NCBI GenBank assembly: GCA_035263105.1 | Contig: DATFRO010000083.1 | Location: forward strand, 11,250-75,249 | Source: DATBVX01 sp035263105 | GTDB lineage: Bacteria > Pseudomonadota > Gammaproteobacteria > Steroidobacterales > Steroidobacteraceae | Direction: 5' to 3' | DNA length: 64,000 bases | Part shown: positions 17,878 through 27,892 of the stretch, piece by piece | How positions within the stretch are numbered: the first letter of the stretch is position 1 | Layout: each line of letters begins with the position of its first letter | Notes under the pieces: model-generated | Database searches by the model: none | Told to the model about the DNA's origin: nothing | What the model saw: the letters and a program-made list of their open reading frames with translations, nothing else | Translations under genes and position numbers: made by a program

Positions 17878-19029
17878 TTATGCCTGTTGACCCAGGACTC
17901 GCTCGTAGACCTCGAGATAGCGCTGCACCATGTTGCCCAGGCTGAATTCCCGTTCCACCCGTTGCCGGCCGGCGCTGCCGTGACGTCGACGCAGCGACGC
18001 GTCGGTCACGTAGCGTCGCAACTGCTCGCACATCGACAGCGCGTCATTCGGCGCACTCAACAGCCCGGTGACCTCATGCTGTACCAGTTCCGGGTTGCCC
18101 CCGACCGCGGTGGCGACCACCGGCAAACCGCTCGCCATGGCTTCGAGGATCGTGTTGGAAATGCCTTCGTTCAACGATGGCAACACGAACACGTCCAGTC
18201 CCTGCAGCAGCCGGTCGATGTCGGCGCGTCCACCGCTCAGCCACACCTGCTTCGACAGCCCCGCCCGGCTCACCCGCTCCTCACAGGCTTGGCGCTGTGA
18301 TCCATCGCCGATCATCACCAGCCTGAGGCGTCCCGCGATAGCGGGTTCGCTCCCCAGGAGCCGTTCGAATGCCTCGAGCAGCAACATCGGATTCTTGACC
18401 GGCTCCATGCGACCCACGGTCCCGATGATGATGTCATCAGGCCCCGCAAAGCCGGGGACGGGCAGCGCCGCGCGTCCTGATTGGCCGGGCCGGAAGCGCT
18501 GCGCGTCCACGCCGCTGTAGATCTGCGTTGTCTTGGCCGGTCGCACGCCGATACTCGCCTCGAGCCAGCGCGTCAGGTCCTGCGACATCGTAATGTAGTG
18601 CGATACCACGTGACGTGTCGCACGGCGCAATGCGTTGTAGCGACGGTTGCTGCCGTCGAGGTCGATCACGTCCCAGCCGTGCTCGCCATGGACGCGCCCT
18701 CGCACCCCGGCCAAAGCTGCCACCCACTGGCTCTCGAGAGTCCCGAGGTTACGGGTGTGAACAATATCCGGCTCCAGGCGTCGCAGCAGGCGCCAAAGGC
18801 GCCAGTGCACGGCCGGGTCCTGGCCGGCGCGCTTGTTGAGTGAACAGACCTCGACATCGCTGCGCGCAATGCGATTGCGAAATTCCGAGGCCGTCGTCAG
18901 GCAGATGATCGCGTGCTGGAAGCGCTCCGCCGGCATATGGTTGATCAGGTTGATCAGCCCGTTCTCCAGCCCACCGACATCCAGGCGATGAATGATGTGG
19001 GCGATCAACGGCCGGCGCGACGTGCTCAT
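17878..19029 (-). CDS. Sugar transferase, PEP-CTERM/EpsH1 system-associated (TIGR03088-like)
   Basis: A 383-residue GT4 enzyme. IAHIIHRLDVGGLENGLINL near the N-terminus, VHTRNLGTLESQW near 89 and YSGVDAQRFRPG near 167 are diagnostic for this XrtA-locus family. The donor domain has IIGTVGRMEPVKN and E-x7-E in EGISNTILE. Its ATG overlaps the xrtA stop by four bases. Confidence 0.94.
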   Translation of the reverse strand: MSTSRRPLIAHIIHRLDVGGLENGLINLINHMPAERFQHAIICLTTASEFRNRIARSDVEVCSLNKRAGQDPAVHWRLWRLLRRLEPDIVHTRNLGTLESQWVAALAGVRGRVHGEHGWDVIDLDGSNRRYNALRRATRHVVSHYITMSQDLTRWLEASIGVRPAKTTQIYSGVDAQRFRPGQSGRAALPVPGFAGPDDIIIGTVGRMEPVKNPMLLLEAFERLLGSEPAIAGRLRLVMIGDGSQRQACEERVSRAGLSKQVWLSGGRADIDRLLQGLDVFVLPSLNEGISNTILEAMASGLPVVATAVGGNPELVQHEVTGLLSAPNDALSMCEQLRRYVTDASLRRRHGSAGRQRVEREFSLGNMVQRYLEVYERVLGQQA

Positions 19030-20594
19030 CTGCCACCCGGGCCGCAGCCAAAGTTGTCGGCGGCCGCGCGCACCACGGCATCGCGCTGCACGCTGACGAA
19101 ATCACTCAGCGTCTGAAGCGCAACTTCCTCGGAACGTTCGTTGGCACTGACTGCGACCAGCGCGGAGTTCGTGGTCACACCGTGCAGCAGCGCCCAGGCC
19201 TGGCGGGCTTTGCCCTCGTAGGGGTTCGCGACCGACACGCCGTCGATGAGAAACCAATAGAGCACCCAGCGCGGACCCACGCTCGGCGGGGCGCCCGCCA
19301 GCCGCGCAGTCATCGAGGAGTTGCCCGCGCCGACCTCGACCACGCGTTCCTGCGGCACGAGCTGTGTGTTGCCGCCGAAGATGCGGTTCTCATCACTGAT
19401 GAGTTCACTGCCGGGGCGCGGCCGACGTCCGTAGACCGCAACGTGCAGGTCCACACCGCGTGGGCCGTCGACATAGCGGCCCCGCATCCTCGCGACGGCG
19501 CCCTGGTAAGCGGGCTCCCACGGGTCAGCGATGGCTTCGGGTCCACTCCAGGAAGCGATCCCGGCCGGCAGGCACCGGGCGCCGGCATCGTTCGACAGTG
19601 CGAGCTGGGCTCGCGAGTCACGCTGGTCAACTGCCACGAACAGGCTCACCAGCGCGACATACAGGAGCAGCGAGATCGCGGGTTGCCATGAGCGGTGCAC
19701 CGGAGCTGCCGCTTCGCTGTCCCGCTCCTCGCCGGCTCCACCCGTGACCGGGGCCGGATCCCGGAACTTGTTCCCGACATAGAACATGAGCAGCATCACG
19801 AGCCCGAAGAACAGCCACCCGTAGATGATGTGATCGATCCCAACCGCAATGCGCATGTTGCTGAGGTGCGCGATCATGACGATGCCGTAGGCCCGTATGC
19901 CGTTCGCGATGATCGGCACGACGAACGCGCAGGCGATGAATGCCGCACGCCGGCGCCAGCTGTGATACGCGAGCCACGCGAACAAGGTGCCGGTCGCAAG
20001 CGATGCCGACAGGTAGCGCACTCCGCTGCACGCTTTCGCGACCAGGAATTGCCCACCGGAGGTCGTGAAGTAAAACCCTTCGCGGAACACAGGTACGCCT
20101 GACAGCCGCAGCGCATGCACGGTGAAGTCCGCGGTGAACTGCGTCAGCCACGGCACCAGCGCTTCGCCGAACGGTACGGCGAACACCAGGAATGCCAGCG
20201 GAAAGGCAATAGCGCGCGCCAGCTTGCGACCCAGCACGCCCCACACCAGCAGCGGCAGCAGCAACACGGCCGCGGCCTGCTCGACCACCGCCACATCCAC
20301 TGCGCGCGCGAGCATCCAGGTGGCGCAACAGGGGATTACACCTGCGATCGCCAGGGCGTCTGGCTTGATCGGGATCCGCCGCAGATGAGCGCGCTGACGC
20401 CAGACCAGCCAGGCGCTGATCGGCCCGATCAGCCATCCATGCGCATAGGTACCCCCTGCGGACCACAGGCGCGCCAGCGACAGCAGTGTGGGCCACATGA
20501 GGATTCCCCAGGCCACCACCACGGCCAGGGCGATCGCGAGCCGGCGCGAGAACCGCACGGTGGCGAAGGGACGTGTCGATGCTTCGTCGTGCAT
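19026..20594 (-). CDS. xrtA: Exosortase A fused to an EpsI domain
   Basis: A 522-residue inner-membrane cysteine transpeptidase. The first 300 residues form about eight membrane helices carrying the exosortase catalytic set: Cys about 189 (KACSGVRYLSAS), Arg about 234 (IANGIRAYG) and His about 255 (IDHIIYGW). The periplasmic C-terminal part (about 320-522) is the EpsI domain, usual for XrtA. Start taken as MHDEASTRPF at 20594, four bases after the upstream stop; the longer frame upstream has no membrane or family character. XrtA cleaves and sorts proteins bearing PEP-CTERM tails in step with the polysaccharide made by this locus. Confidence 0.96.
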   Translation of the reverse strand: MHDEASTRPFATVRFSRRLAIALAVVVAWGILMWPTLLSLARLWSAGGTYAHGWLIGPISAWLVWRQRAHLRRIPIKPDALAIAGVIPCCATWMLARAVDVAVVEQAAAVLLLPLLVWGVLGRKLARAIAFPLAFLVFAVPFGEALVPWLTQFTADFTVHALRLSGVPVFREGFYFTTSGGQFLVAKACSGVRYLSASLATGTLFAWLAYHSWRRRAAFIACAFVVPIIANGIRAYGIVMIAHLSNMRIAVGIDHIIYGWLFFGLVMLLMFYVGNKFRDPAPVTGGAGEERDSEAAAPVHRSWQPAISLLLYVALVSLFVAVDQRDSRAQLALSNDAGARCLPAGIASWSGPEAIADPWEPAYQGAVARMRGRYVDGPRGVDLHVAVYGRRPRPGSELISDENRIFGGNTQLVPQERVVEVGAGNSSMTARLAGAPPSVGPRWVLYWFLIDGVSVANPYEGKARQAWALLHGVTTNSALVAVSANERSEEVALQTLSDFVSVQRDAVVRAAADNFGCGPGGR

Positions 20595-20598
20595 GAGC

Positions 20599-21834
20599 TC
20601 ACATCGAACGTGAACTGACGGTGCGGGGTTCGGCCGCCGCGCCTGCCACGATCCGCAGGAAGCTCTCCTGTTGGCGGGCCCAATCGAAATGTTCGAGCAC
20701 GAAGTTGCGATTGGCTTGCGAGAAGGGTGGCGGCCGGCGTTGCAGCAAGGCTGCGACGCGCGCGGCGAAACCCGCCGGACCGTCCTCCACGTACACGTGC
20801 TCGGGCGGCGGAATATCCAGCCCGGCAACGGCTGCGCTGGTCGCAACGATGTGCCTGCCCATGGCCATCGCCTCGAGAACCTTGTTCTGCACGCCACGCG
20901 CGATGCGCAGCGGCGCTACCGCCGCGCACGCGTGCTGCAGATAGGGTCGCACATCAGGCACTCGTCCCGTTACGCGGATGCCTTCCAGGCGCGCGAGGCG
21001 CTGGACCGCGGGCGGAGGATTCGAACCGACGATATAGAACCAGCTGTCCGCCTGGGTCTTGCGGATCAGCGGCAGGATCTCGTGCGCGAACCAGGTCACC
21101 GCCTCGATGTTGGCCCAGTAGTCCATCGCGCCCGTGAACACGATGGCGCGCTGCTCCGGAGCGAAGGGGCTCGCCAGCGCAGCAGCGGGATCGAAGTAGC
21201 GGATATCCACGCCGTTTCCCACGCTGCCGATCCGCTCACCGGCGAGCCGCGTCAGGCGCTGGAACAACCCGGCTTCCTGGGCCGAAACGAATACGCTCGC
21301 ATCGAATCGTTGAGCGAGATCCTGTTCGCTGCGACACAGTCGTGCGGACTCGCGACGATAGATCCAGTCCAGGGGCCAGCCCCGGCGCGCCGCGTATTGC
21401 GCCCACTTGTCGGAATCGACGTCGCAGAAGTCGATGATGCAACGCATGCCGTCAGCCGCAGCACGGTCGACGAACTGAGCCATCGACGAAGAAAACACCA
21501 CGACGCGATCGACCCGGCCGGAGCGCAGGATCTTCTCGACCCAGCCGCGCAGGCCGCGGTCGGAGTAATAGGCGAGCGTCAGCGGGTCGCCCGTCAGCAG
21601 ACCGCGAGCACTCCAGAGGCGGCGCAGCGTCGGCCGCAAGCGAGCGACATAGGCGTCCGCACACTGGCTGCGCAATTCGGGGACGAAGGCCTGGTCCTCG
21701 TGCGCGTCGACAAAAGTCGCGACGTAGACCTCATGATCGCGCCGCAACGCCTGCAGCCAATGGTAGGAGCGGATCTTGTCGCCCTTGTTTGGCGGCAACG
21801 GAATGCGATGTGTGAGGAAAAGAACGCCGCTCAT
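20599..21834 (-). CDS. Sugar transferase, PEP-CTERM/EpsH1 system-associated (TIGR03087-like)
   Basis: A 411-residue GT4-type enzyme. LFLTHRIPLPPNKGDKIRSY at the start and IIDFCDVDSDKWAQYA near 127 are signatures of this family. The donor half has VFTGAMDYWANIEAV near 228 and GVQNKVLEAMAMGRHIVAT near 325. The start at 21834 overlaps the FemAB-like stop by ATGA. It precedes xrtA by four bases. Confidence 0.94.
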   Translation of the reverse strand: MSGVLFLTHRIPLPPNKGDKIRSYHWLQALRRDHEVYVATFVDAHEDQAFVPELRSQCADAYVARLRPTLRRLWSARGLLTGDPLTLAYYSDRGLRGWVEKILRSGRVDRVVVFSSSMAQFVDRAAADGMRCIIDFCDVDSDKWAQYAARRGWPLDWIYRRESARLCRSEQDLAQRFDASVFVSAQEAGLFQRLTRLAGERIGSVGNGVDIRYFDPAAALASPFAPEQRAIVFTGAMDYWANIEAVTWFAHEILPLIRKTQADSWFYIVGSNPPPAVQRLARLEGIRVTGRVPDVRPYLQHACAAVAPLRIARGVQNKVLEAMAMGRHIVATSAAVAGLDIPPPEHVYVEDGPAGFAARVAALLQRRPPPFSQANRNFVLEHFDWARQQESFLRIVAGAAAEPRTVSSRSM

Positions 21835-22865
21835 CCGAGCGCCCTGGCAATCGGCGGACCGATCAGGCGAGTGAGCCACAGCGGCAGACGCTTCCAGGTG
21901 GCGATCATCAACTGGTATCGGGGATTCGTCGGACTCAGATTCGGCACGTCGCGTGCCCGCACCAGGTAGTACTCGTAGTACAGCGGTATCGCCTCAAATC
22001 CCCAGTTCTCCTTGAAATGGCAGGCCCCGGTGCCGCGCTTGCTGCGCCCGTAATCAAAGATCCTGAGGCCGCGTCCGCCGGCGCGCTCCATCAGCTTCCA
22101 GTACATGAAGTCGTTGGCACCCAGCTGGCGGGCCGCGGTCGTGCCGCCTCCGTAGTACGGCAGCACTTCGTCGCGAAAGTAGAAGCTGAGCACGCTCGCC
22201 ACGGGGGTGCCGCGATGGGTGACGGTCTGGATCTCGCAGGCATCACCGAACACCTGCTGCAGCAGGTCCAGGTAATCGCGGCCGAATACCGGCGTGCCGA
22301 GATTGCGCAGGCTCTCCGAGTACAGCGGGTACAGGCGTCCGCTGTCGCCATCGATGTCCCACGCGAGCTCGCGCTCCAGCGACTTGCGTACGACAGCGCG
22401 TTGCTTGCGCGGAATCGCCTTGAGGTTCACCTCGGGATCAGTGGCGATGGGCTTGCGGAACGTGACGTACAGATCCTTGCACGGCCAATCGGGGCGCGAC
22501 CGCTGACGGCTGCGCAGCTCCAGGCATTCGACGTCCAGTCGGCGTGCCAGGTCGCAGGCAGCGTCCAGGAGCTGCTGTTGTGCGTCGGCGTTTGCGGCCA
22601 GCACGCCGCCGTAGACACAGAACGGCGTCGAGACCAGCGAATCGCCGAACAGCCGGCTGCGAACGTGGGCGAGTGGTAGTACGCCCTGGATGCCTGCCGC
22701 ATCCTCGGCCACGAGGTAATGCGCGGTGTGCCGGAACGCGCGCTCGAGCACCGTCCGCCAGCCGCAGAGATGGAAGAAAGTCCCCTCGGCCTGTGCGAGG
22801 ACGAAATCGTCCCACGGTTTCGCGTCTGCAGGCGCGAATTGACGGACGCGCAGCGCCGAATTCAC
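21831..22865 (-). CDS. FemAB-like protein, XrtA/PEP-CTERM system-associated (TIGR03019-like)
   Basis: A 344-residue double-GNAT protein. FVLAQAEGTFFHLCGWRTVLE near 25, YVTFRKPIATDPEVNLKAIPRKQR near 125 and GRGLRIFDYGRSKRGTGACHFKENWGF near 265 are typical of the XrtA-linked family. The GTG at 22865 overlaps the deacetylase stop by GTGA, which decides the start. Probably transfers an aminoacyl or acyl group to the polysaccharide. Confidence 0.92.
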   Translation of the reverse strand: MNSALRVRQFAPADAKPWDDFVLAQAEGTFFHLCGWRTVLERAFRHTAHYLVAEDAAGIQGVLPLAHVRSRLFGDSLVSTPFCVYGGVLAANADAQQQLLDAACDLARRLDVECLELRSRQRSRPDWPCKDLYVTFRKPIATDPEVNLKAIPRKQRAVVRKSLERELAWDIDGDSGRLYPLYSESLRNLGTPVFGRDYLDLLQQVFGDACEIQTVTHRGTPVASVLSFYFRDEVLPYYGGGTTAARQLGANDFMYWKLMERAGGRGLRIFDYGRSKRGTGACHFKENWGFEAIPLYYEYYLVRARDVPNLSPTNPRYQLMIATWKRLPLWLTRLIGPPIARALG

Positions 22866-23728
22866 GAGCTGTGCCGCAGGAAGATCTGGTCCATGCGGCC
22901 CCAGCGAAAATCGGCGAGCAGCCGTTGCAGCCGGCCGTACATGCGAGAGAGATTCAGGTAGTGCCGGAAACGCGATTTCCATGGCGCGGCGACGCGCGGC
23001 TGCTCGTCGTCGATCTCCCAGGGATGGAAATAGAACACGCACGGCTGGCGGTCGGTGAGATTCACGCGCTGCATGGCCCAGCGCGACACGGCATAGGGAA
23101 ACAGGCGGAAATAGCCGCCGCCGCCGCACGGCAGCCTGAGATCACCGACCTGCACCGTGGTGACGGGGACCTCCAGGATGCCGTTGTCATGGGTGCGAAA
23201 CGCGAAGCGTGGCGCCTCCGGCATGCCATACAGGTCGTGCCGGATCGGGTAGATGCTGGAACTGTAGAGATGCCCGGCTTCGCGCAGCACATCGAGAGCC
23301 CACAGGTTGTCGGCACCGATGGAATAGCTCGCGGCGCGATAACCGGGTACGGCGCGGCCGGTCACATCTTCGAGGAGCCGCTTGGTGCGCTGGACGTCGG
23401 ACTGGAACTGCTCGCGCGATTGCTGCGTCACGCGGGTGTGCTGCATGCCGTGGCTGGCGATCTCGTGCCCGCTGTCGACAATGCGCCGCACCAGCTGCGG
23501 GTAGCGCTCGGCCACCCAGCCGAGCGTGAAGAAGGTGGCCTGTATCCCGTGACGGCCAAAGAGGTCGAGGATGCGCTCCACGTTGCGCGGGATGCGGCAC
23601 TCGATCGAGTTCCAGTCGCGGCCCGCAAATACCGGCTCGAACGCCGAGACCTGGAAGTAGTCCTCGACGTCGACCGACATCGCGTTGGTCGGCCGGTCAT
23701 GGGCGAGACGCTCGTGATCGTGGATCAT
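22862..23728 (-). CDS. Polysaccharide deacetylase, XrtA-associated with DUF3473 (TIGR03006-like)
   Basis: A 288-residue NodB-fold protein. MSVDVEDYFQVSAFE gives the aspartate pair, FTLGWVAERYPQLVR the core, and IASHGMQHTRV near 91 the metal histidines. GYRAASYSIGADNLWALDVL near 128 and FYFHPWEID near 235 are hallmarks of this family. It is separated from the beta-barrel stop by 70 bases, one of the larger gaps of the row. Confidence 0.95.
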   Translation of the reverse strand: MIHDHERLAHDRPTNAMSVDVEDYFQVSAFEPVFAGRDWNSIECRIPRNVERILDLFGRHGIQATFFTLGWVAERYPQLVRRIVDSGHEIASHGMQHTRVTQQSREQFQSDVQRTKRLLEDVTGRAVPGYRAASYSIGADNLWALDVLREAGHLYSSSIYPIRHDLYGMPEAPRFAFRTHDNGILEVPVTTVQVGDLRLPCGGGGYFRLFPYAVSRWAMQRVNLTDRQPCVFYFHPWEIDDEQPRVAAPWKSRFRHYLNLSRMYGRLQRLLADFRWGRMDQIFLRHSS

Positions 23729-23798
23729 GCGGAAAATCGGACTCGTTGGCCGGTGGACCTGTAGCTGGGCGACAAACGCTCGCTGCGACCGGCGTGGA

Positions 23799-25292
23799 TC
23801 AGAAGGTCTTCGTCACCGATAGCGTGATCCAGTTGGCGTCGTACTGCGAGAAGTCGCCGCTGCGCTCCTGGCGGCCCAGCGAGAGGCTCCCGCGCAACGT
23901 TTCCGTGATCCGTCGACGCAGGTCCACGGACAGGTTCAGATCGTCCACCGCACCGCCGCCGTCCTCGATCTCGTAGTCGCTCCAGTTGGCGCCCAGGGCG
24001 AGGTCGGTGCGAGCGGTCAACTGGCGCACCAGACCCGCGCCGGCTTCGCGAAACTCGTCGGCCAGGTCGCGCGTCAGGTAACGGCGGCGATAGTCCCTCA
24101 GGTGCACTTCGATCTTGGTCCTGCGCCCGGTGAGCGTCATGGACCCTTCGAAGTCCTTGCGCACGTACAGGTCCGAGCTCACCACCGTGAGATCGGTGCC
24201 GGAGATCGGCACCGGTGTCTGCGCCTGCTCCGTGACCGGCCGGATCATCAATTCGTGGGCCGCGGTCTCCGGTCCATCGACATAGTGCAGGTTCACCATC
24301 AGCTGGCGCCCGGAATACTCGTACGCCACGTCGTAGGTGGTCCCGAAGAATCTCTGTCCACCCATCGCGCGCAGGCGATTGCCGTGCCCCGCTTCGTATT
24401 CAAATCCGGCGAGCCAGTAACTTTCGTCGAGACCGCCATCGGTGGTGTCCACCGTGAGGTCGCTCTCGTAGCCGGCCCTGGCAATCAAGCGCAGCTCGCG
24501 GGTCGCCGCGTAGCCCAGCTCAACGCTCGCCTGGTCGTAGCGAAACGGCAGGGAGTTCTCGTAGTCCGCATTTTCGTGGTCGTATGCCACCTTCCAGGAC
24601 AGCCGCGGCGGCGATTCCTCGTCCGTGCCCAGGCTGAACAGGGCCTGCTGATCGACGGAATCGTTCAAGTCTTCCGTGTTATCGAGCTCGTGGTACTTGA
24701 CGAAGCCATAGGTGTAACGCGCGTCGACCACGAGTCCGCTGCCGAACCGGTGGCGCAGGTACGGTGTCAGGTGGGCCGTGTATGAGTCGGTCAGGTTGCC
24801 GCTGGTGTCGAAGATCTTCTCGGGAATGTTGACGGGCTGCGTCGGATCGACCACCTGCTGCACCGCTACCGCCGATCCTTCCAGGAAGAACAGGTTCTCC
24901 GCGACCTCGCCGGTCGCCGTCGCGAGCAGCTGGTTGTACACCTGGTTCAGATCGCTGTTGTCGGCGTAGAACAGCGACTGCAACGTGTAGTCGACATAGC
25001 TGTAGAAGCGTGGGCGCTTGACCCGCCAGTTGAAGCCCGGATTCACCTGGGTGACGAAGTCATCCTGCTTGCTGGCATTCGGGTCGACCAGCGCGAGGTT
25101 GTCGACGTAGGTCTCGCCGATGAACAGTCGCGGCTCGAATCCCGATTGCGTATTGGCATCCGCCGACTGCGGGAGCTCCTGTGCCACGGCCGCCGTCGCG
25201 ATGCCGAGGAACACAGCCGAGCACGACGCCAGGCGCAACTGCAGCGCCCGCATCGACAGCCGCAGTTGACGGCGGGCGCGACTGCTAGCCAT
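23799..25292 (-). CDS. PEP-CTERM system-associated outer-membrane beta-barrel protein (TIGR03016-like)
   Basis: A 497-residue exported protein: a basic, hydrophobic leader (MASSRARRQLRLSMRALQ to VAQ) then GFEPRLFIGETYVDNLALVD and about twenty amphipathic strands with alternating aromatic residues, ending in a C-terminal phenylalanine (VTKTF), as outer-membrane barrels do. The start at 25292 lies inside the kinase stop (ATGGCTAG), with GAGG seven bases upstream. Probably the outer-membrane pore or secretion partner of the polysaccharide system. Confidence 0.9.
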   Translation of the reverse strand: MASSRARRQLRLSMRALQLRLASCSAVFLGIATAAVAQELPQSADANTQSGFEPRLFIGETYVDNLALVDPNASKQDDFVTQVNPGFNWRVKRPRFYSYVDYTLQSLFYADNSDLNQVYNQLLATATGEVAENLFFLEGSAVAVQQVVDPTQPVNIPEKIFDTSGNLTDSYTAHLTPYLRHRFGSGLVVDARYTYGFVKYHELDNTEDLNDSVDQQALFSLGTDEESPPRLSWKVAYDHENADYENSLPFRYDQASVELGYAATRELRLIARAGYESDLTVDTTDGGLDESYWLAGFEYEAGHGNRLRAMGGQRFFGTTYDVAYEYSGRQLMVNLHYVDGPETAAHELMIRPVTEQAQTPVPISGTDLTVVSSDLYVRKDFEGSMTLTGRRTKIEVHLRDYRRRYLTRDLADEFREAGAGLVRQLTARTDLALGANWSDYEIEDGGGAVDDLNLSVDLRRRITETLRGSLSLGRQERSGDFSQYDANWITLSVTKTF

Positions 25293-26187
25293 TGCGACCC
25301 TCGTACGATTCGTACTGGTGGTAGCCGTAGTACTTCGCCAGCAGGTCGGCGTTGGTCTGGTTGAGCACCAGGTGTATCGGCTTGTTGCGTTCGAGCAGCG
25401 CGAGCGCGTCGAGCACCAGCGGGCGCGGCGTGTAGTCCGCGCGCACCACCATGAGCACCTGGCCGACGATGCGCGACAGCACTTGTGGCTCGTTCTTGGC
25501 GAGGAGCGGTGAGCAGTCGAGCAGCAGGATCTCGCTCGGGTCCTGCTCGGCGAGCTCGGTGAGCAGGTACTCCATGCGCCGGCTCGCGAACAGTTCCGGT
25601 GCGGCGGAGTCCTGCCGGCCGGCGGGAAGCACCGCCAGTCCCTCGATATCGGTCTCGACCACCATGTCGCCCAGCTTCGAGGTGCCATCCTTCAGGCAGT
25701 CGATCAGGCCGGGACGATTCTGCAGGCCGAATACATTCGTCACTCGCGCCTTGATGTTGTCGGTGTCGATCAGCAACACGCGACAGTCGCGCTCGACCGC
25801 GATCGAGAGCGCGAGGTTGATGGAGGTGAACGACTTGCCTTCGTCGGCAACGCTGCTGGTGACGAGAATGAGATTGCCGCGCGGCACCGGCGCGGTTCCC
25901 TTGCCGAACGCTGCGCCAAGCAGCGGCCACTTGATACGACGAAACTCGTCGGCGATGTGATCCAGCGACTCGACCGGCGGCAGCACGCGTTGCCGGCGCA
26001 AGCTCTCCGAGTCCACCTGGATACGCTCGCGAGGCGCGATCCTGGCGCGCGAGCGGATCGGGGCAGGCTCTGCGGCAGGGGCGGTGGGCGCGGCGTGAGC
26101 CGGCGCGCCGATGTCACGCGGGGCGGTCTCGGACCCACGCGGCTTCGCCGCATGCAGTTTGCTGAGTGCCTTCTCGACAATGCTCAT
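25285..26187 (-). CDS. CpsD/CapB-type tyrosine autokinase, XrtA-associated (TIGR03018-like)
   Basis: A 300-residue BY-kinase without its own membrane part. It has Walker A TSSVADEGKSFTSINLAL near 112, Walker A' RVLLIDTDN near 147 and Walker B EILLLDCSPLLAKNE near 220. The C-terminus carries a tyrosine cluster (YYGYHQYESYEG), the autophosphorylation tail. Start MSIVEKALSKL at 26187 has GAGG upstream. It should pair with the Wzz-like protein encoded just upstream and control chain length and export by phosphorylation cycles. Confidence 0.94.
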   Translation of the reverse strand: MSIVEKALSKLHAAKPRGSETAPRDIGAPAHAAPTAPAAEPAPIRSRARIAPRERIQVDSESLRRQRVLPPVESLDHIADEFRRIKWPLLGAAFGKGTAPVPRGNLILVTSSVADEGKSFTSINLALSIAVERDCRVLLIDTDNIKARVTNVFGLQNRPGLIDCLKDGTSKLGDMVVETDIEGLAVLPAGRQDSAAPELFASRRMEYLLTELAEQDPSEILLLDCSPLLAKNEPQVLSRIVGQVLMVVRADYTPRPLVLDALALLERNKPIHLVLNQTNADLLAKYYGYHQYESYEGRNG

Positions 26188-26214
26188 GCGCAGACCTCGG
26201 TTGTGCAACGGCGA

Positions 26215-27795
26215 CTACGCATGGCCGGAAACGTACTGTGCGACCACCAGGGTCGCGGCATAACAGAAGACCAGCAACACAAAGCTGCTGACGAACACGA
26301 AGGATTGCCGGGTCGCCCAGCGCTTGCCTTCCCAGCGCGTGAGCGAAATGGAGCCGATGACCTTGAGGCCGGTTATGGCCTGCAGCATCCCGCGGGCGCT
26401 GAACACCGGGCGCGACATGTTCAGAGAGCTGGCAAAGCCGATCCCGGCAGCCAGTGCGAGGAGCAGGACGGCGGTCAGGAGCAGTGGCCGGTTCGGGGCA
26501 ACCGGGTGCAGCAACGCCAGTGCAGGCTCGATGACCTTGAATTTCACGTCCTGGCTGCTCTGCTCGGCTTCCTGGGACAGCCGCGCGGCTTCAAGCCGCT
26601 GCAAGAGTTCGGTGTGCTCCTTTCGGTTGACGTCGTAGTCGCGATTGAGCTGTGCAAGCTCGGCCTCCACCTCGGGAATCGTGTTGACCTTGGCCTTGAG
26701 GTCACGGACCCGCGCTTCCGCATCCGCGAGCTGGCTGCGCAGCTCCACCAACTCGACCTCCGTCTGTCCCAGGGCAATCTTCGTCGCCTGGTACACCGGG
26801 TTGATGTCGAGCGCGTGCAGCGCCATCTTGTTCGGATCGATCGTGCCAGAGCTCGGAGGGGCCTGCTCAGGCGCGGCCTGACCGTCACGGATGCGCTTCT
26901 TTTCGGCCTCCAGCTGCGCGATGGTCGCGCGCAGGGCGATCACATCGGGATGCTTCTCCGTGTACTGCAGCAGGAGGTTGTCGAGCTTCGCCCTCAATTC
27001 AGCCAGCCGCGCATCGATCGCGCCGGTGCCGCTCTTCTGGTTTGGCGTAACGAGACCGAAGGTCGGCTCCTCGCCCTCGAGCTGACGCTGCAACTCGGCG
27101 CGCTTCTCACCGGCCAGCTGGTAGCTCGCACGGACCTTTTCCAGGTTCGCCATCTCGGTCTGCAAACGCGTGTAGTAGTCGCCGGTCTGGCCGGGAATCA
27201 GGCCCACATTCTGCTTCTTGAAGTCGGCGAGCCGCTGTTCGGCATCGCGCAGCTTCTTCTCGTAGTCGCTGATCTGCGCCTCCAGGAAGCGTTGCGCGCT
27301 GCTCGAATCGGCGCGCTTGATGCCGATCGTGTCTTCCACGAAAGCCGTGAGCAACGTCTGCACCACGCGCTGCGCAATCTGGCGATCGCGATCGGCGTAG
27401 GTGATCGTGTACGTATTCTTGGGTGTGCCCGCCTCGAGGCCGATGCGATGCGGCAGGTCCTCGACCAGGTTCTCGTATTCCTGGGGTGTCTTGGCGCGCA
27501 TGTACAGATCGGTTTCGTGCGCGACCTTCTCGAGGTGCGGCCGGCTCATCAGCACGGTCGACATCATGTTGACCTGCGTGGTCACATCCGAGCCCACCGC
27601 GAGGCCGCTCAGCAGCGGCTTCAACACCGTTTCGGTGTCGACATAGACCTTCGCGCGGGCGAGATAGATGTTGGGCAGGCGCAGCACCACGGCCCAGCCG
27701 ATCAATGCCACGGCCCAGGCCACGGCGAGCGCGTGCCAGCGAAAGCGCCACACTCCGCGCGCGTGCAACAGCAACTGAGATATGAATTCGACCAT
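26215..27795 (-). CDS. Chain-length determinant (Wzz/PCP-like), XrtA-associated (TIGR03007-like)
   Basis: A 526-residue inner-membrane protein. One membrane helix at about 22-40 and one near 440-460, with a further hydrophobic segment near 500-520. Between them lies a long periplasmic coiled coil (about 170-420, for example DYEKKLRDAEQRLADFKKQNVGLIPG). ARAKVYVDTETVLKPLLSGLA near 47 is typical. It sets polymer length with the BY-kinase downstream. A 97-base gap with no recognisable element separates it from the export lipoprotein gene. Confidence 0.94.
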   Translation of the reverse strand: MVEFISQLLLHARGVWRFRWHALAVAWAVALIGWAVVLRLPNIYLARAKVYVDTETVLKPLLSGLAVGSDVTTQVNMMSTVLMSRPHLEKVAHETDLYMRAKTPQEYENLVEDLPHRIGLEAGTPKNTYTITYADRDRQIAQRVVQTLLTAFVEDTIGIKRADSSSAQRFLEAQISDYEKKLRDAEQRLADFKKQNVGLIPGQTGDYYTRLQTEMANLEKVRASYQLAGEKRAELQRQLEGEEPTFGLVTPNQKSGTGAIDARLAELRAKLDNLLLQYTEKHPDVIALRATIAQLEAEKKRIRDGQAAPEQAPPSSGTIDPNKMALHALDINPVYQATKIALGQTEVELVELRSQLADAEARVRDLKAKVNTIPEVEAELAQLNRDYDVNRKEHTELLQRLEAARLSQEAEQSSQDVKFKVIEPALALLHPVAPNRPLLLTAVLLLALAAGIGFASSLNMSRPVFSARGMLQAITGLKVIGSISLTRWEGKRWATRQSFVFVSSFVLLVFCYAATLVVAQYVSGHA

Positions 27796-27892
27796 CGCGC
27801 GTTGTTACTTATTTGACCAGGTGCGTACGCGATTGCCCTTTTTACCCTATCCCATCACCCGGCGGCGTGAATGAGTTGGCAAAAGGACAACC